DNA of 64,000 nt from positions 124,001 through 188,000 of the forward strand of contig JADNRZ010000015.1 of NCBI GenBank assembly GCA_015501605.1, given 5' to 3'. The stretch's first letter is position 1, and the number at the start of each line of letters is the position of its first letter. This stretch comes from Panaeolus papilionaceus. Its lineage: Eukaryota; Basidiomycota; Agaricomycetes; Agaricales. The position numbers and the translations under genes were made by a program. Below, piece by piece: positions 11,293 through 22,384 of this stretch. The notes below the pieces were generated by a model. The model saw nothing but the letters and a program-made list of their open reading frames with translations. It did no database searches and was not told the DNA's origin.

Positions 11293-11715
11293 AACACGGG
11301 ATTACTTTTTTTCTCTTTTTTTAGTCTTGGAGACTTTTTTTTACACTACAAGTAATGACACACTGTTGATAAATACTTTACATGTCGGTATGTAATTTGG
11401 GAATACATGTAATATTATATATATGTTTGAAGTTATTAGTCAAAAGAGCCGATTATGTACAAAAAATCAAGAAAATTTGAGCCAAGTGTCAAAGTAAGGA
11501 GTGAGTCAGGGATGGGATGTGTTTTGCTGGCAACATGCCATTTCACGAGATTTTTAGTAAACGGACTAGTTGCCGGGTAGGGAAAGAGCGGAGTTAGAAG
11601 TGATCCGGTGCTTTCCGAAAAGCCTTTTGACGCGAAGTTTTTTCAGCAAACTCTTTCACCATCCTCTTTCACCTCCTTCACCTCCACTCATCCCTCCACC
11701 GGTTCTTTCAGAAAA
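11293..11715. other. Intergenic: SUMO ligase 3' end and carrier promoter
   Basis: AT-rich with T runs just after the ligase stop, then pyrimidine-rich (CTTTCACCTCC-type) sequence directly upstream of the ADP/ATP carrier ATG, as is common before highly expressed fungal genes. No gene seen. Confidence 0.5.
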
Positions 11716-12925
11716 ATGGCCGAAGTTAAGAAGGTCAAGTCTCCCCAGGACTTCGTTAGTAAGCATCCACCACTATGTGCTCGTTGTTTACAGTCTTAAT
11801 GCTCGGGTTTTTCAGTCGATTTCCTGATGGGTGGTGTCTCCGCTGTACGTGTTTTGAACTATATATCATATTCAATAACTCACTCGCTGTCTATAGGCTA
11901 TTGCTAAGACCTCTGCTGCTCCCATCGAGCGTATCAAGCTCTTGGTTCAGAACCAGGATGAGATGGTAGAACGTTTTTCATACTCGTTGCAACAATATCT
12001 GACACGTCATGACTTGTAGATCAAGCAAGGCCGTCTCGCCACCCCCTACAAGGGCGTCGGTGACGCTTTCAGCCGTACCTACCGTGAGGAGGGTCTCGTT
12101 TCCCTCTGGAGAGGAAACACCGCCAACGTCATCCGTTACTTCCCGACCCAGGCTCTTAACTTTGCCTTCAGTGTGTTTTTTTTCTCCTTCCAGTCCCTTT
12201 CTCTGGGTTTGCTAACTTCAGTACAGAGGATTACTTCAAGTCCTTGTTCGGTTTCAAGAAGCAGGACGGTTACTGGAGGTGGTTCGCTGGCAACGTTGCC
12301 TCTGGTGGTGCTGCCGGTGCCTCCTCCCTCCTTTTCGTCTACTCCCTAGATTACGCCCGTACGCGTCTTGCTAACGATGCCAAGTCCGCCAAGGGTGGAG
12401 GAGCCCGTCAATTCAACGGCCTTGTTGACGTCTACAAGAAGACCCTCGCCTCGGATGGTATTGCCGGTCTCTACCGTGGATTCGTCCCCTCCGTCGTTGG
12501 TATCATTGTCTATCGTGGTCTCTACTTCGGTGTCTACGATTCCCTCAGTACGTTATATGCCTTCTTGTTTTCCTATTGCATGTCTAACCCATTTTACAGA
12601 GCCTGTCGTTCTCGTTGGTAGCCTCCAGGGATCTTTCCTCGCTTCCTTCGCTCTCGGATGGGGTGTTACCATTGGTGCTGGTCTTGCTTCCTACCCTCTC
12701 GATACCATCCGTCGTCGTATGATGATGACCTCAGGATCCGGTGTCAACTACAAGTCCATGTTCGATGCCGGTTCCCAGATCATTGCCAAGGAAGGTGTCA
12801 AGTCGCTCTTCAAAGGTGCTGGTGCCAACATTCTCCGTGGTGTTGCTGGTGCTGGTGTGTTGTCTCTGTACGACAAGCTGCAACAGGTCATGTTTGGCAA
12901 GGTCTACTCTGGAGGATCCGGTTAA
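11716..12925 (+). CDS. AAC: Mitochondrial ADP/ATP carrier (copy 1)
   Basis: Six exons (11716-11758, 11816-11844, 11897-11965, 12020-12170, 12227-12547, 12600-12925) give 312 residues, the family length. It exchanges cytosolic ADP for matrix ATP across the inner mitochondrial membrane. The three carrier repeats are visible by their PX[DE]XX[RK] motifs ([26 protein letters not shown]), and the ADP/ATP-specific signature RRRMMM lies at residues 242-247. The coding exons use a biased set of mostly C-ending codons, unlike the paralogue at 59.3-60.6 kb, which suggests this is the highly expressed copy. No cleavable presequence, as expected. Confidence 0.97.
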
Positions 12926-14192
12926 AAGGGCTTATAGATTTCCTTAAAGCCTACTTATATACAGTTATTACTCATAGACTCTCATTTTCTTTTTGTCTTA
13001 CATCGGGTATGGCGATGCTACACTATACCCTTGGTACCACGCCAATATCATTAGTAGAGCAGATCCAATACATAATGTGCTTGCCTATATTTTGGTGTGA
13101 ACAAGCCTTTGGCTTGCCCTTGCTTCGCAAGGGGGTCAGCACACAGCACAGGTTGCGTACTACTTTCCACACGCAAAGAAGCAGGGACTTCGAGTTTAGT
13201 GGTTATTAATTAAAGATGTTAATATATTATAATTTTCACCTACATATGTATACTGTTATTTTCTCCCGCGAAGTCAGTGTCTTCGAAAGGAAAGTGGAGG
13301 CTCGCACTGCGCGCTCGCCAGTCATCAATCAATCACCAATGCACCCAACCACACAGTAAAATATTATATTCCTCTACATTGTCCTTCGACCTTGTGTGGT
13401 TTCCCCCTGTGCGGTACATATGAGAGGCTCGCACTTCGCGCTTGCCTGTGGTTAACAATCTAATTCAGTCTAATTTAAATAATTTAAATACCTGCATCCA
13501 GAAATCTCAATAGCCAGCGGCTTGATTATAAGGACTGACATCTCTCTGGTATCATCATCCATGCATATTTTTTAAGTGATTCGTGGTCCCTTGTAAATTG
13601 TTCAGATTCATTTATCATGTCACTGGCAGTCTGTTTAGTATCTGTTCTTTATAATGTGCCATGTTTCCTGGCTTTTTACTTGGTGGACGATATCCAAGAT
13701 TAACCTTTTATTTTGGAACTTATTTTGGGTAATTAGTGTATATTGCTTGGGGAGGAAGTCCTTGTTTGGGTCAGAAGCTGCAGGGTCTGAGTGAGCGCGC
13801 ACAAACGCACAAACGCACTGAAAGAGCGGCTCATGGGCCTTACATAATCTTACATACTTAATCTTAGTCAGCTTAGTAATGGTCCTTGTTTTAAAAGAAT
13901 AGATTCGGCATAGGACTTGAAAGTTGTGTCCTGAGGCACTTGAATTAATTATACGAATTACTGGCAAAACTACACAACGCTCATCAAATATCTATTACTG
14001 ATAATTTATGCTCTACGATATTGTTAGTTTGTCACTTTGTTGCGCCAATTCTAGTTGAACGTGTATGAAGCAAAAACTAAAGGCAGAGTGCGGTCTCTAA
14101 ACGATTCCTCTGCCCCCGGTCCGCAGAGGTCAACGAAAGTCGCAGCTTTAAGTTCCGTCATTTTTTACCTATTTCGGTTCGCACACTTGTTC
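12926..14192. other. 1.27-kb gene-free region with short GC-rich repeats
   Basis: No supported gene on either strand; a 110-codon minus-strand frame (13967-13635) lacks any protein character. The region contains a perfect 7-bp hairpin CCCTTGC-TTC-GCAAGGG near 13117-13133 and two near-identical 22-nt words starting AGGCTCGCACT at 13298-13319 and 13425-13446, against an AT-rich background. Confidence 0.5.
13298..13446. repeat. Pair of 22-nt GC-rich direct repeats
   Basis: AGGCTCGCACTGCGCGCTCG at 13298 recurs as AGGCTCGCACTTCGCGCTTG at 13425, each followed by CC, with two to three mismatches. They resemble scattered hairpin-type dispersed repeats, but no flanking target duplication is visible. 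Confidence 0.6.
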
Positions 14193-17100
14193 ATGACGGT
14201 GATGTATGCGCTTCCTCGATTGAGAGTCAGAGTATTGACACGCCGCTGTCTTCGAGCGTTTGCAACTAATAGCAAACACCAGCATAGTATCGACCTGAAA
14301 GGTGCTCCCGTGGATTTTCATCCCGAAGTTCTGCATGCTTTGAACAACAAACAACCTGTGGTTGCACTTGAAACAGCTCTCGTTACACATGGCTTACCTT
14401 CCCCGCAGAGTTTAGAAGTCCCTCAGACTCTGGAAGAGATAGTCAGATCTACAGGTGCCATACCCGCGACGATTGGTATTATAAATGGAAGAGTCAAGAT
14501 TGGTTTGGAGAAGGAGGAGCTGGTTCGACTGGCAGACCGTAGTCACCAGCCAGCCAAGATATCTCGACGCGACATAGCCGCCGCCATTGCTAGCAAGCGA
14601 GACGGAGGTACGTCGGTCCTTTAGAAAGATGTCTGAAGCTATAATTATGCTTGTGAATGGCTCTTAGGAACGACATGCAGCGCAACACTTATTTTTGCTG
14701 CATTAGCTGGCATCAAGGTGGGTGCTAGCATGTGGTGAGGGATTTAAATGTCCACTGACATAGCACATCTTACAGATTTTTGCAACTGGAGGGTGAGTGC
14801 CCGTGTCGTCGATTCTTTAATTATAGCCTCGGACATTATCTTATGGTCCGCGTAGGTTGGGCGGCGTTCATCGTGGTGGAGAGACCTGTGCGCGGTTACA
14901 CATTCCATTCACTGTGTTTTAATAGGTCACTCACCCTGCCGAGTAGCTTTCGATATTTCTGCGGATTTGCACGAGCTCACGCGATGTCCTGTCGGATTGG
15001 TGTCATCCGGTGTCAAGTCCATTCTAGATATTCGAAGGTATGACGCATATGCGTTTACTCTTCAATAGTTAACGTGTTGACGCTGAGTTGGATGTCAGAA
15101 CCTTGGAATATCTGGTACAATCTCATCTATGTGCTAGGTTTGATCATGGCCTGACATTTTCCAAGGAAACTCTAGGTGTTCCTGTCATAGCATACAGTGA
15201 TACGAAGGAATTCCCTGCCTTCTTCTCAAGGCATAGTGGGTGCAAGGTAAGTGAACACATACGCAACGGGCCACTGAGTTTACCCTGCTGCCAATGCCAG
15301 GTGCCTTGGAACATAAATACTCCTACCGCTGCTGCCGAGATACTATGTAAGTCGGCGACTTTCTTATCAAATGGGATTCACACTCAAATCATACAAGTGG
15401 CCCAACAGCAGCTTGGAATGCAGAATGGCGCACTCATTGCAGTGCCCATTCCAGAAAGTTACGAAGCGGATGGCCAAAAAATTCAGGAAATCGTCAACCT
15501 CGCCATCCGAGAATCCGAGGAAAACGGTGTAAGCAAAAGCGGGAATGACGCGACACCATGGCTCCTTGGAAGGATCAAAGAGCTTAGTGGAGGTGCTTCG
15601 TTGATATCTAACATTGCCCTCCTGGAAAATACTGCTCTTGTCGGTATGTATTCCTCCGCGTCCTTCAAAAATACCTCAGCCAACGCCAATACTAGGTGGA
15701 CAGATTGCTGTTCAGTATCAAATCCTAGCAAATGCTGAATTGGAGAAAAAAGCCCAAGGCACGACTTATGCTCCCCCCACAAACAAGTCTGCGCAATCGC
15801 GTAGGTTCCCGGACCACGATGAAAGTGCAAGAACGCAAGTGCGTTCTGACGACACTTCTCCAAGTGGTGAACCTAATTGACACTTCACAGTTACCCGCAG
15901 ATGTCGTTGTCGTTGGATCTGCAGCTTTAGACATCACGGCTCAGGAATTATTGGGCACTCAGTCCGCTCTAGCCATTCATTCAACAGCTCCAGGACACGT
16001 CAAGCTTTCATTGGGAGGAGTGGCTCGCAATATGGCTGAAGCACTTCATCGAGTCATGAGCCAAAAGTACCCTGAACTTTCTTCCGTCTTAGTAGCCCCT
16101 GTTGGCTATGATGCCTTCGGTCAGATCATGGTGGACGAAATGACTCAGATTGGGATGAGAACGGATGGTTTAATTCGAAGTGAGAAGCAATCCGCAGTTT
16201 GCAACATGATTTTGGATAGCAAAGGTGCTCTCATTGGGGGAATTGCCGACATGAGCATCATGCAAACATTGAGTGGTAGTTCTGTTAGTGGCTTCAAGAT
16301 TCTATATCGCATTCGGCTCAAAACCACCTTCGCAGATTGTTCAACATTTGGACCTTTATCGACCACGCGTCGTTGCATTGGACGCGAATTCTGAGCCAAA
16401 AGCGATTCAAGAAATTATTTCATACTGTCGTGAAAACCAGATCAAAGGTAGGGCCTTTGTTTCTCTCCGATACTTCAATATTTTGACCACAGTTTAGTGC
16501 TTTTGTATGTCTTGCTTTCAGGGATTTATTCTCAGTTGTACTGACCATCTTCAGTGAGCCCACATCTGTAATCAAATCTACAGCGATCATCCCTTCAATC
16601 ATGTCACTCCGACAAGGAGTAACAGGATCTGATTCCCGTCTGGCATTCTGCATGCCGAACCTTTTAGAACTTGACCAGATCTTCGAAGCTCTTCAGTCCG
16701 AGGAATATGATTTGACCAATAACGAACGATGGTGGCAAATTATCAATAACCTCAACCTTGGAGGTGAATTCCGCGCAGATCTGGAACGACTATCAAGATT
16801 ACCTGTTTCCCAACTGGACCCGGGCAAAGGCTCACTTGCATTCTTGATAACAGACGGTGTGGTTCAAAAGGCTGTCAACCTGCTACCTTTCTTCCAAAAT
16901 TTGATTATCAAATGCGGTGATCAAGGTGTCGTTGTCGCTATGCTCCTATCGCCTAAGGATGCCGCCCAATCACTCTGGAACACCCAGCGTAGCAACATCA
17001 AAGATCGTTGCATCCTCTCTAAAGGCAGCGAAAACGAGATTCTGGTGATCCAGCATTTCCCGTCTTTGCTAGTGGACAACCTCATTAATGTGACTGGAGC

Positions 17101-17272
17101 TGGAGACTCCTTCGTCGGTGCCTTCTTGTCCAGTCTTGCGCACAACCCAGACTTGACATCCAACCCGAGTCAATTACAAGACACCGTCCGTATGGCGCAA
17201 AAGGCAGCATGCCTGACGTTGCAGAGCCATGCTGCTGTTTCTCCAATGTTATCATCCGTTGATGCGCTATAA
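14193..17272 (+). CDS. Bifunctional pseudouridine-5'-phosphate glycosidase / pseudouridine kinase
   Basis: Fourteen exons (14193-14607, 14668-14717, 14776-14792, 14856-14887, 14947-15037, 15099-15114, 15166-15246, 15301-15346, 15398-15643, 15696-15838, 15891-16283, 16336-16447, 16498-16504, 16555-17272) close to 788 residues. Residues about 30-360 are the PsuG-type glycosidase (VVALETALVTHGLPSP, GTTCSATLIFAA, ATGGLGGVHRGGET, VIAYSDTKEFPAFF, NTPTAAAEIL), which splits pseudouridine-5'-phosphate to uracil and ribose-5-phosphate. Residues about 380-788 are a PfkB-fold kinase (DVVVVGSAALD, KLSLGGVARNMAEAL, and the NVTGAGDSFVGA signature near 728) that makes the phosphate. Fusion gives a complete salvage route. 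The N-terminus is Arg-rich (RVLTRRCLRAFATNS), suggesting mitochondrial import. Exons of 17, 16 and 7 nt are required for frame. Confidence 0.93.
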
Positions 17273-17283
17273 ATTATGCACTC

Positions 17284-19858
17284 CTATAGTGCCAACATCC
17301 CAACCTTGACAACCTCCCGAGAAACGCGCGCCTGCTCTTTGGCTTTCAGCGCTTGAATTTTTGCAGCTTGTTTCAACTTTTGCTTATACCGCGACTGAAT
17401 AGTTAGATATGTTAACATTCTATTGCACTCCATTTAAAAAATATAAAACTGCACCTGTGCACCATGTTGCAGTCTTGTGATTATTGTTGCGGCGTCGCCC
17501 TTCGTGAGCTTGGCTAGTTTCCCTTGCTTTACTACCTTTTCTTCTTCCGATGCATTAGGATTATGCCTAGACCATCTCTTGTATAAGAAGGCTTTTTGCG
17601 TCTCCGTTGCGGGTGTTGCCCTCCAACTGGCAGTGCGAAGCAAACTGACGATAGGGTAAATAGCTATAAGTAAAACATTATTCATTCCCTACCTTGAGCG
17701 TGACCGATTCACGAATAAGTATGTTGTGATATATGTATCGCCACCTCGAATTGCCTCTGACAATCGGTTAGCGGTCAAAATCTGACGGGACGCTAGGAAG
17801 GGAGATTTTGTTAATTTTGTCAAATTTTTCTCAAGCCCCAGTTCAGAGTTTTTTGGCGTGTATTTCCCAATGAAAAGCTCAAGTGAATCTAAGTAGTTTG
17901 TTAGTATAGTGGACATGTCTGGGGCTAGGTTTGAGCGTTACCGTCGAGTTCAATTCTTAAAAAACCCCTTCCAGGAATGGGGAGGACGTAGACATGAAGG
18001 CCACATGAGACCCACGCGAAGGGGCTGAGGGTTGAAATATGACCCGGTTTGTCGTCCTCTGGAGCGACATAAAATGGGTCTTCGATGTCTGTATACTCAA
18101 CGGATTGCGGAAGATCCAACTCGACAGTCGTTTTGGGTTTGAGGCCCGTTTTCTCGGCCATTTCCGTCGCATGTTTTTCTAATGATTCTAGACTTTCGTC
18201 TTAAGCAGGGTATCAGTGAAAGATGACACACGAAACGGGAGCATGAAAAACCTTCGACTTCTGTCTCACTGGGGTCGAGTCCAAACAAGGTTGGAAGAGA
18301 CACAACCCCGCCGACTCGATTATTGGCATCCACAAAGTCAATGATCCTGCAGTCTGTCTTGCCTGTGTTGGGAGATAGTCTCATTCCTCGGCCTATCTAA
18401 GTTGATTGGAAACATAAGCTTTGTATATTGGAGGGGTTTAAATATGAATGCGAGGACTACCATCTGAGCAAAAACGTTCCGGGAACGTGTGGGTCGGGCA
18501 AGAACAACGCAGTCAATATTTGGGATGTCTGCACCCTCTGTCAGGATAGCTAATAGGTTGCAAAACATGTTAGTCTATGATATATTAGCCGGTCTAATAA
18601 AATACGTACCGCAGTTGATGAGGACGGGAAATTGTCCTGCTTTGAAAGCATCCACGAGCTCTTTCCTCTCTGCTGGTGGTGTTTCAGCGAAGATGTATCG
18701 AGCGTCAATCCCATATCGGCGAAACATTTGCGTCAATTCTCGAGTATGATCGACATTGACACAAAAGACCAGCGTGGATTTTCGAGTTGCTATTAAAGAG
18801 TCAAGACACATCAAACTATTCGAATAGAAAAAGCGCACCAGCTCGATCGATCCACGTTTTGACCACCAAATGATTCACAGTCTCCGTGTTAATGACATGT
18901 GCCAGACTTGTAGGATTGAAATCTCCGTTGCGACCACTCAGGGTAACCTTTCCAAAATCGATGTCTGCTTTGACGCTGGTGAACCGGACATCACAAAGCC
19001 TATGAAAGACGTTCATGAGAAGGAGAGGCATCTTAGTGTCGGAATGCAATTACCATTGCTCTTTGATCATATCCAGAAAGTCGCGATGGTAAACAATTCG
19101 TTCAAAGACAGAACCAAGGGATAAACCATCGTGGCGACCAAACGTTGCAGAGAAACCGATTATAGGGATTTTATGAGGGATAACAGGTGGAATAAAAGAC
19201 TTGTCGGGGTGTTTTATCCCCCCGTCAAACTGTGCAAGTACCCTTCGGTATCTAATTTTAGAAAAGGAAAGTCAGTAATAAATTATGTACTCCTGCTAAG
19301 ATGTATACGTACGATGGTGCAGCAGCATGGTGTGCTTCGTCCACAATCACAGCTTTCAAAGTTGCGGGATCGAACTTCGACAATCTATCCCCTCGCGTCA
19401 ATGTTTGATAGGTTGCAACAGTTCTGCATTTCGGATAAATAAGCACTTGATATGCACAAGATGCAGATTTCTACCTACACATCCGCTGCCCCAGAGGCCT
19501 TGTATTTTGCTCCTTGTTCAATCTCCACAGTCCAATTCGGAAACAGATTGTTGATTTGATTTGCCGACTGGCGTGCTAATTCAATCGTGTTGACAATAAT
19601 GAGTGACTTCGTAGCATTTGGGTTCTCAGGAGGAGTAGCCAAACGAGACAAGAGGGATATAAAGACAGTGGTTTTTCCTGAACCAGTAGGAAGAGAGACG
19701 CCAATGCGTGTCGAACCCTCATGAAGGGCGTCAATGCATGATTCTAGGCAGTGTTCCTGGTATGGTCGAAGAACTATTGCCGGTGCTGTTGAAACAAGAC
19801 GCGCCTTTGTCCGCAAAGTAACGCGCCAGATTACTCTCGCGGAAAGAATTGCGAGCAT
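17284..19858 (-). CDS. IRC3: IRC3-type mitochondrial DEAD/DEAH-box helicase
   Basis: Eleven exons (19858-19479, 19423-19313, 19251-19054, 18999-18839, 18789-18610, 18549-18461, 18396-18252, 18199-17942, 17888-17693, 17644-17455, 17394-17284) give 672 residues. Superfamily 2 motifs in order: LRPYQ (Q-like), LPTGSGKT (residues 56-63), DEAH (155-158), [30 protein letters not shown], and IGRGMRLSP (motif VI). The family unwinds branched DNA in mitochondria and affects mtDNA stability. The first 20 residues ([20 protein letters not shown]) look like a matrix targeting sequence. Stop lies 11 bp from the convergent pseudouridine gene, and its start is 140 bp from the divergent molybdopterin synthase gene. 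Confidence 0.93.
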
Positions 19859-19998
19859 GCGCGACGAAGGAATATATTGCGGATGCGGAGTGTTGACGGT
19901 CTACTTAGGTAGAATTGGTTTCACACGATTCAATTAGGGCTTACAAGTAGCAACTACTAATAGCCTCCTCGTCGGGTTCATTTGACGATCTTCTCATC

Positions 19999-20683
19999 AT
20001 GACATCAACTAGTACTGCTTCTATAGAGGCTGATTTTACCAGTCCAACCATTGTTTGTCGTCTAACCTATACACCATTAGATTCACAAAGTATTGTTGCA
20101 TCGGTGCAAGATGATGGAGCAGGTGCAACAGCCGTTTTTATTGGTATGATGATAGAAATTGTTGCCTAATCTAGATGTCTATGTCCAAGTCAACTAACGC
20201 ATATCAGGTACCACTAGAAACTCTTTTAAAGGTAGCAATCGGCGCATAATAAAGGTCTACGAGATGCTCAACTTTCCCTCAACCAGCTAAAACGGTGACA
20301 AGGCTCGAGTATCAAGCATACTCCAAACTTGCCATCAAGACTATGAAGGAGATCGCTGAGCAGGTGATGGAAGCTTCTTCACGATCCCAGCATCATCCAG
20401 AGGGTCAAGCCACCCCGGCTATAATCAAGTGTGCGATTCATCATCGTCTGGGTACGGTACCCGTTGGACAGCCATCAATAGGTACGTCGAATTACCCATC
20501 ACCTATTTCCTGCAGAGAATAAACAGTGTCGCAGTCATCGCAGTCTCGTCACCTCATCGAAAGGAAGCATTCGTCGCATGTGAGGAGATTCTTGAACAGG
20601 TCAAGAAGAAAGCGCAAATATGGAAGCGTGAATATTACGAAGGTGAAGATGAAGCAAAAGCAGAGTGGAAATCCAATGCGTAA
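19999..20683 (+). CDS. MOCS2B: Molybdopterin synthase catalytic (large) subunit
   Basis: Four exons (19999-20143, 20208-20231, 20287-20481, 20535-20683) give 170 residues. It is the MoaE/MOCS2B subunit, which uses the thiocarboxylated small subunit to convert precursor Z (cPMP) to molybdopterin in molybdenum cofactor synthesis. Recognisable parts: GATAVFIGTTRNS, VTRLEYQAYSKLA, IHHRLGTVPVGQPS, VIAVSSPHRKEAF with the substrate-binding His-Arg, and VKKKAQIWKREYYEG with the catalytic Lys. The acceptor of exon 4 was chosen at 20534 because it restores PSIVIAVSSPHR. No small subunit gene is in the window. Confidence 0.94.
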
Positions 20684-20793
20684 AAATTAAAAGGCGTATA
20701 AAATGGCTGAGGTTTAACCCAACGCATGAATACAAATGTTGATAAAAGGTCCCCCATGATTGTGTCCCAAGTCACGACCAATATATTCGTTGA

Positions 20794-22151
20794 TTAATCG
20801 ATCTTCCAATCTTTTTCGACAATGTCGTCCTCAGAGCTCACAATGAGCTCCACAGACCAAATCACTAGGGTGAAAAAGATGTTCATCCATCTCCACCATA
20901 TTTGGGAGGAATGATCGAGTACTAGCAAGACTGTTAACAGGTGCTTCGAGATGATGAGAAAGAAACGTCATACGTAGCAGATGCGAATAGACGGTTACAA
21001 AAATGAATTGTCGGTATGTCAACAAAATGCGAGCGAGCATAGACGTCTAAACGTAGCATCAGTACAAACGATCGTTGCTGAAGGAAAATAGGAGCACTTA
21101 CCGGTCGATCACTCCAGCCGTTGTCGACGCCTTCTTCTGATTCCCAGCTGTTGGCCCCTATGGTGGGAAGGATGCCGGATGCGAGGTATAGAATGTTGAG
21201 ACGGTAAAGCAGGGCTATGAGCACCGGTTTTGGAAGTGTGTATATGACAAAGTTCTGCAGAGTCTGGATGTGGGGTGTGATATTTGGCAATAGTGGCGCA
21301 CTGAACAATGTAGATAACACGTTGTAAGTGGTGACAGGTCTGCATGACGAAATACTTACTATGACGAGGCTGGGTTGGTGAAGGATTCCTTGTCAAATCC
21401 ACACAACCATACATTGTAGGCAATGAACAGGGCAAGACCTGCTGTCTCGATGATATTTGTACGCCGTACCACAAGTCCAATGATGCTGAGAAATAGAAAG
21501 GCGGTCAACGCAACGCCTAACAGGGTGGAAGACAGTGGGGAGGACGCCGCAGTTGGATATGACTGAGGTTCAAGTCAGATATAACTCATATCAGAGTAAG
21601 GCCAAAAGACATACATCGACAATCCACCAAGCCGAAGCGACAAGCCCGCATGCAGTCGCGATCAACAGACCAAATTGGAAGACTTCTCCCCTCCCAGCTA
21701 AACGTCTACCCTCTTGACCTAGTTTCTGAACGACCAAAAGGCTGGAGAGACCCTCCAATGTAATAAACAGCGGCCCAGAAAATGTGAGAAGGGTGCCCCA
21801 GACATTAGCAGCTGTTCCAAGCCACGGATGTAATGAGGACTCGGAGAATATGTTGAAACAAACCAGGAGAAGGAAAGGATGAACTGGGACTTGGAGAATG
21901 GAGAGAGCCGAAGAGCCCCACAGGAGACTCATAGTCCCATGGATGAGAGAATGTATGGTGAGGAATAGCGACAATAAAAGAAAGGCCTGGTTAGATATCG
22001 TCGCAAGCGTCAAAGGAAGATAAATCAAAATCTGAAAGGCTGTCGACAGCCTAAATTAAAGGTTTTAGTTGGAATAAACGGATAAATAATAGAAATGAAC
22101 GCGCCTTGCAAGATTGAAAACCGTTTTAGCTAGCCACCATAGATGTAACAT
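20794..22151 (-). CDS. ICE2: ICE2-like ER membrane protein
   Basis: Six exons (22151-22105, 22050-21615, 21562-21360, 21300-21102, 21046-20974, 20930-20794) give 364 residues with about eight to ten hydrophobic segments. It resembles fungal Ice2, an ER protein that links lipid droplets to ER and feeds phospholipid synthesis. Family-like features are the stretch ITLEGLSSLLVVQKLGQEGRRL and the C-terminal pattern NSWESEEGVDNGWSDR, then WWRWMNIFFTLVIWSVELIV. Intron 1 seems to use a GC donor (CAAG/GCGCGT); an alternative GT donor 4 nt downstream with a later acceptor also keeps frame. Family assignment is by similarity of these patches only. Confidence 0.72.
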
Positions 22152-22384
22152 GGTCAACGACCAGTTGACCGTCGGTGCTAGTCCTTCAAGGTCAAAGTCA
22201 ATCCAAGGCACTTTCACTCTGAGGACTATGTGACACTCTCTCTATCAGTTGTCACACACCCACACACATTCTTCCTCAAAACAGTTCTTGTTAAAAATAA
22301 AGAAATAAACAAAAGGTAATATTATAAGAAAGTACACAGGTTCTATATAGTAACATACTCAAAATACAAAATAATACAAGAAGT

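Noticed and set aside
13635..13967. 110-codon minus-strand frame in the 13-14 kb gap
   Set aside because: Low-information sequence without domain or intron support.
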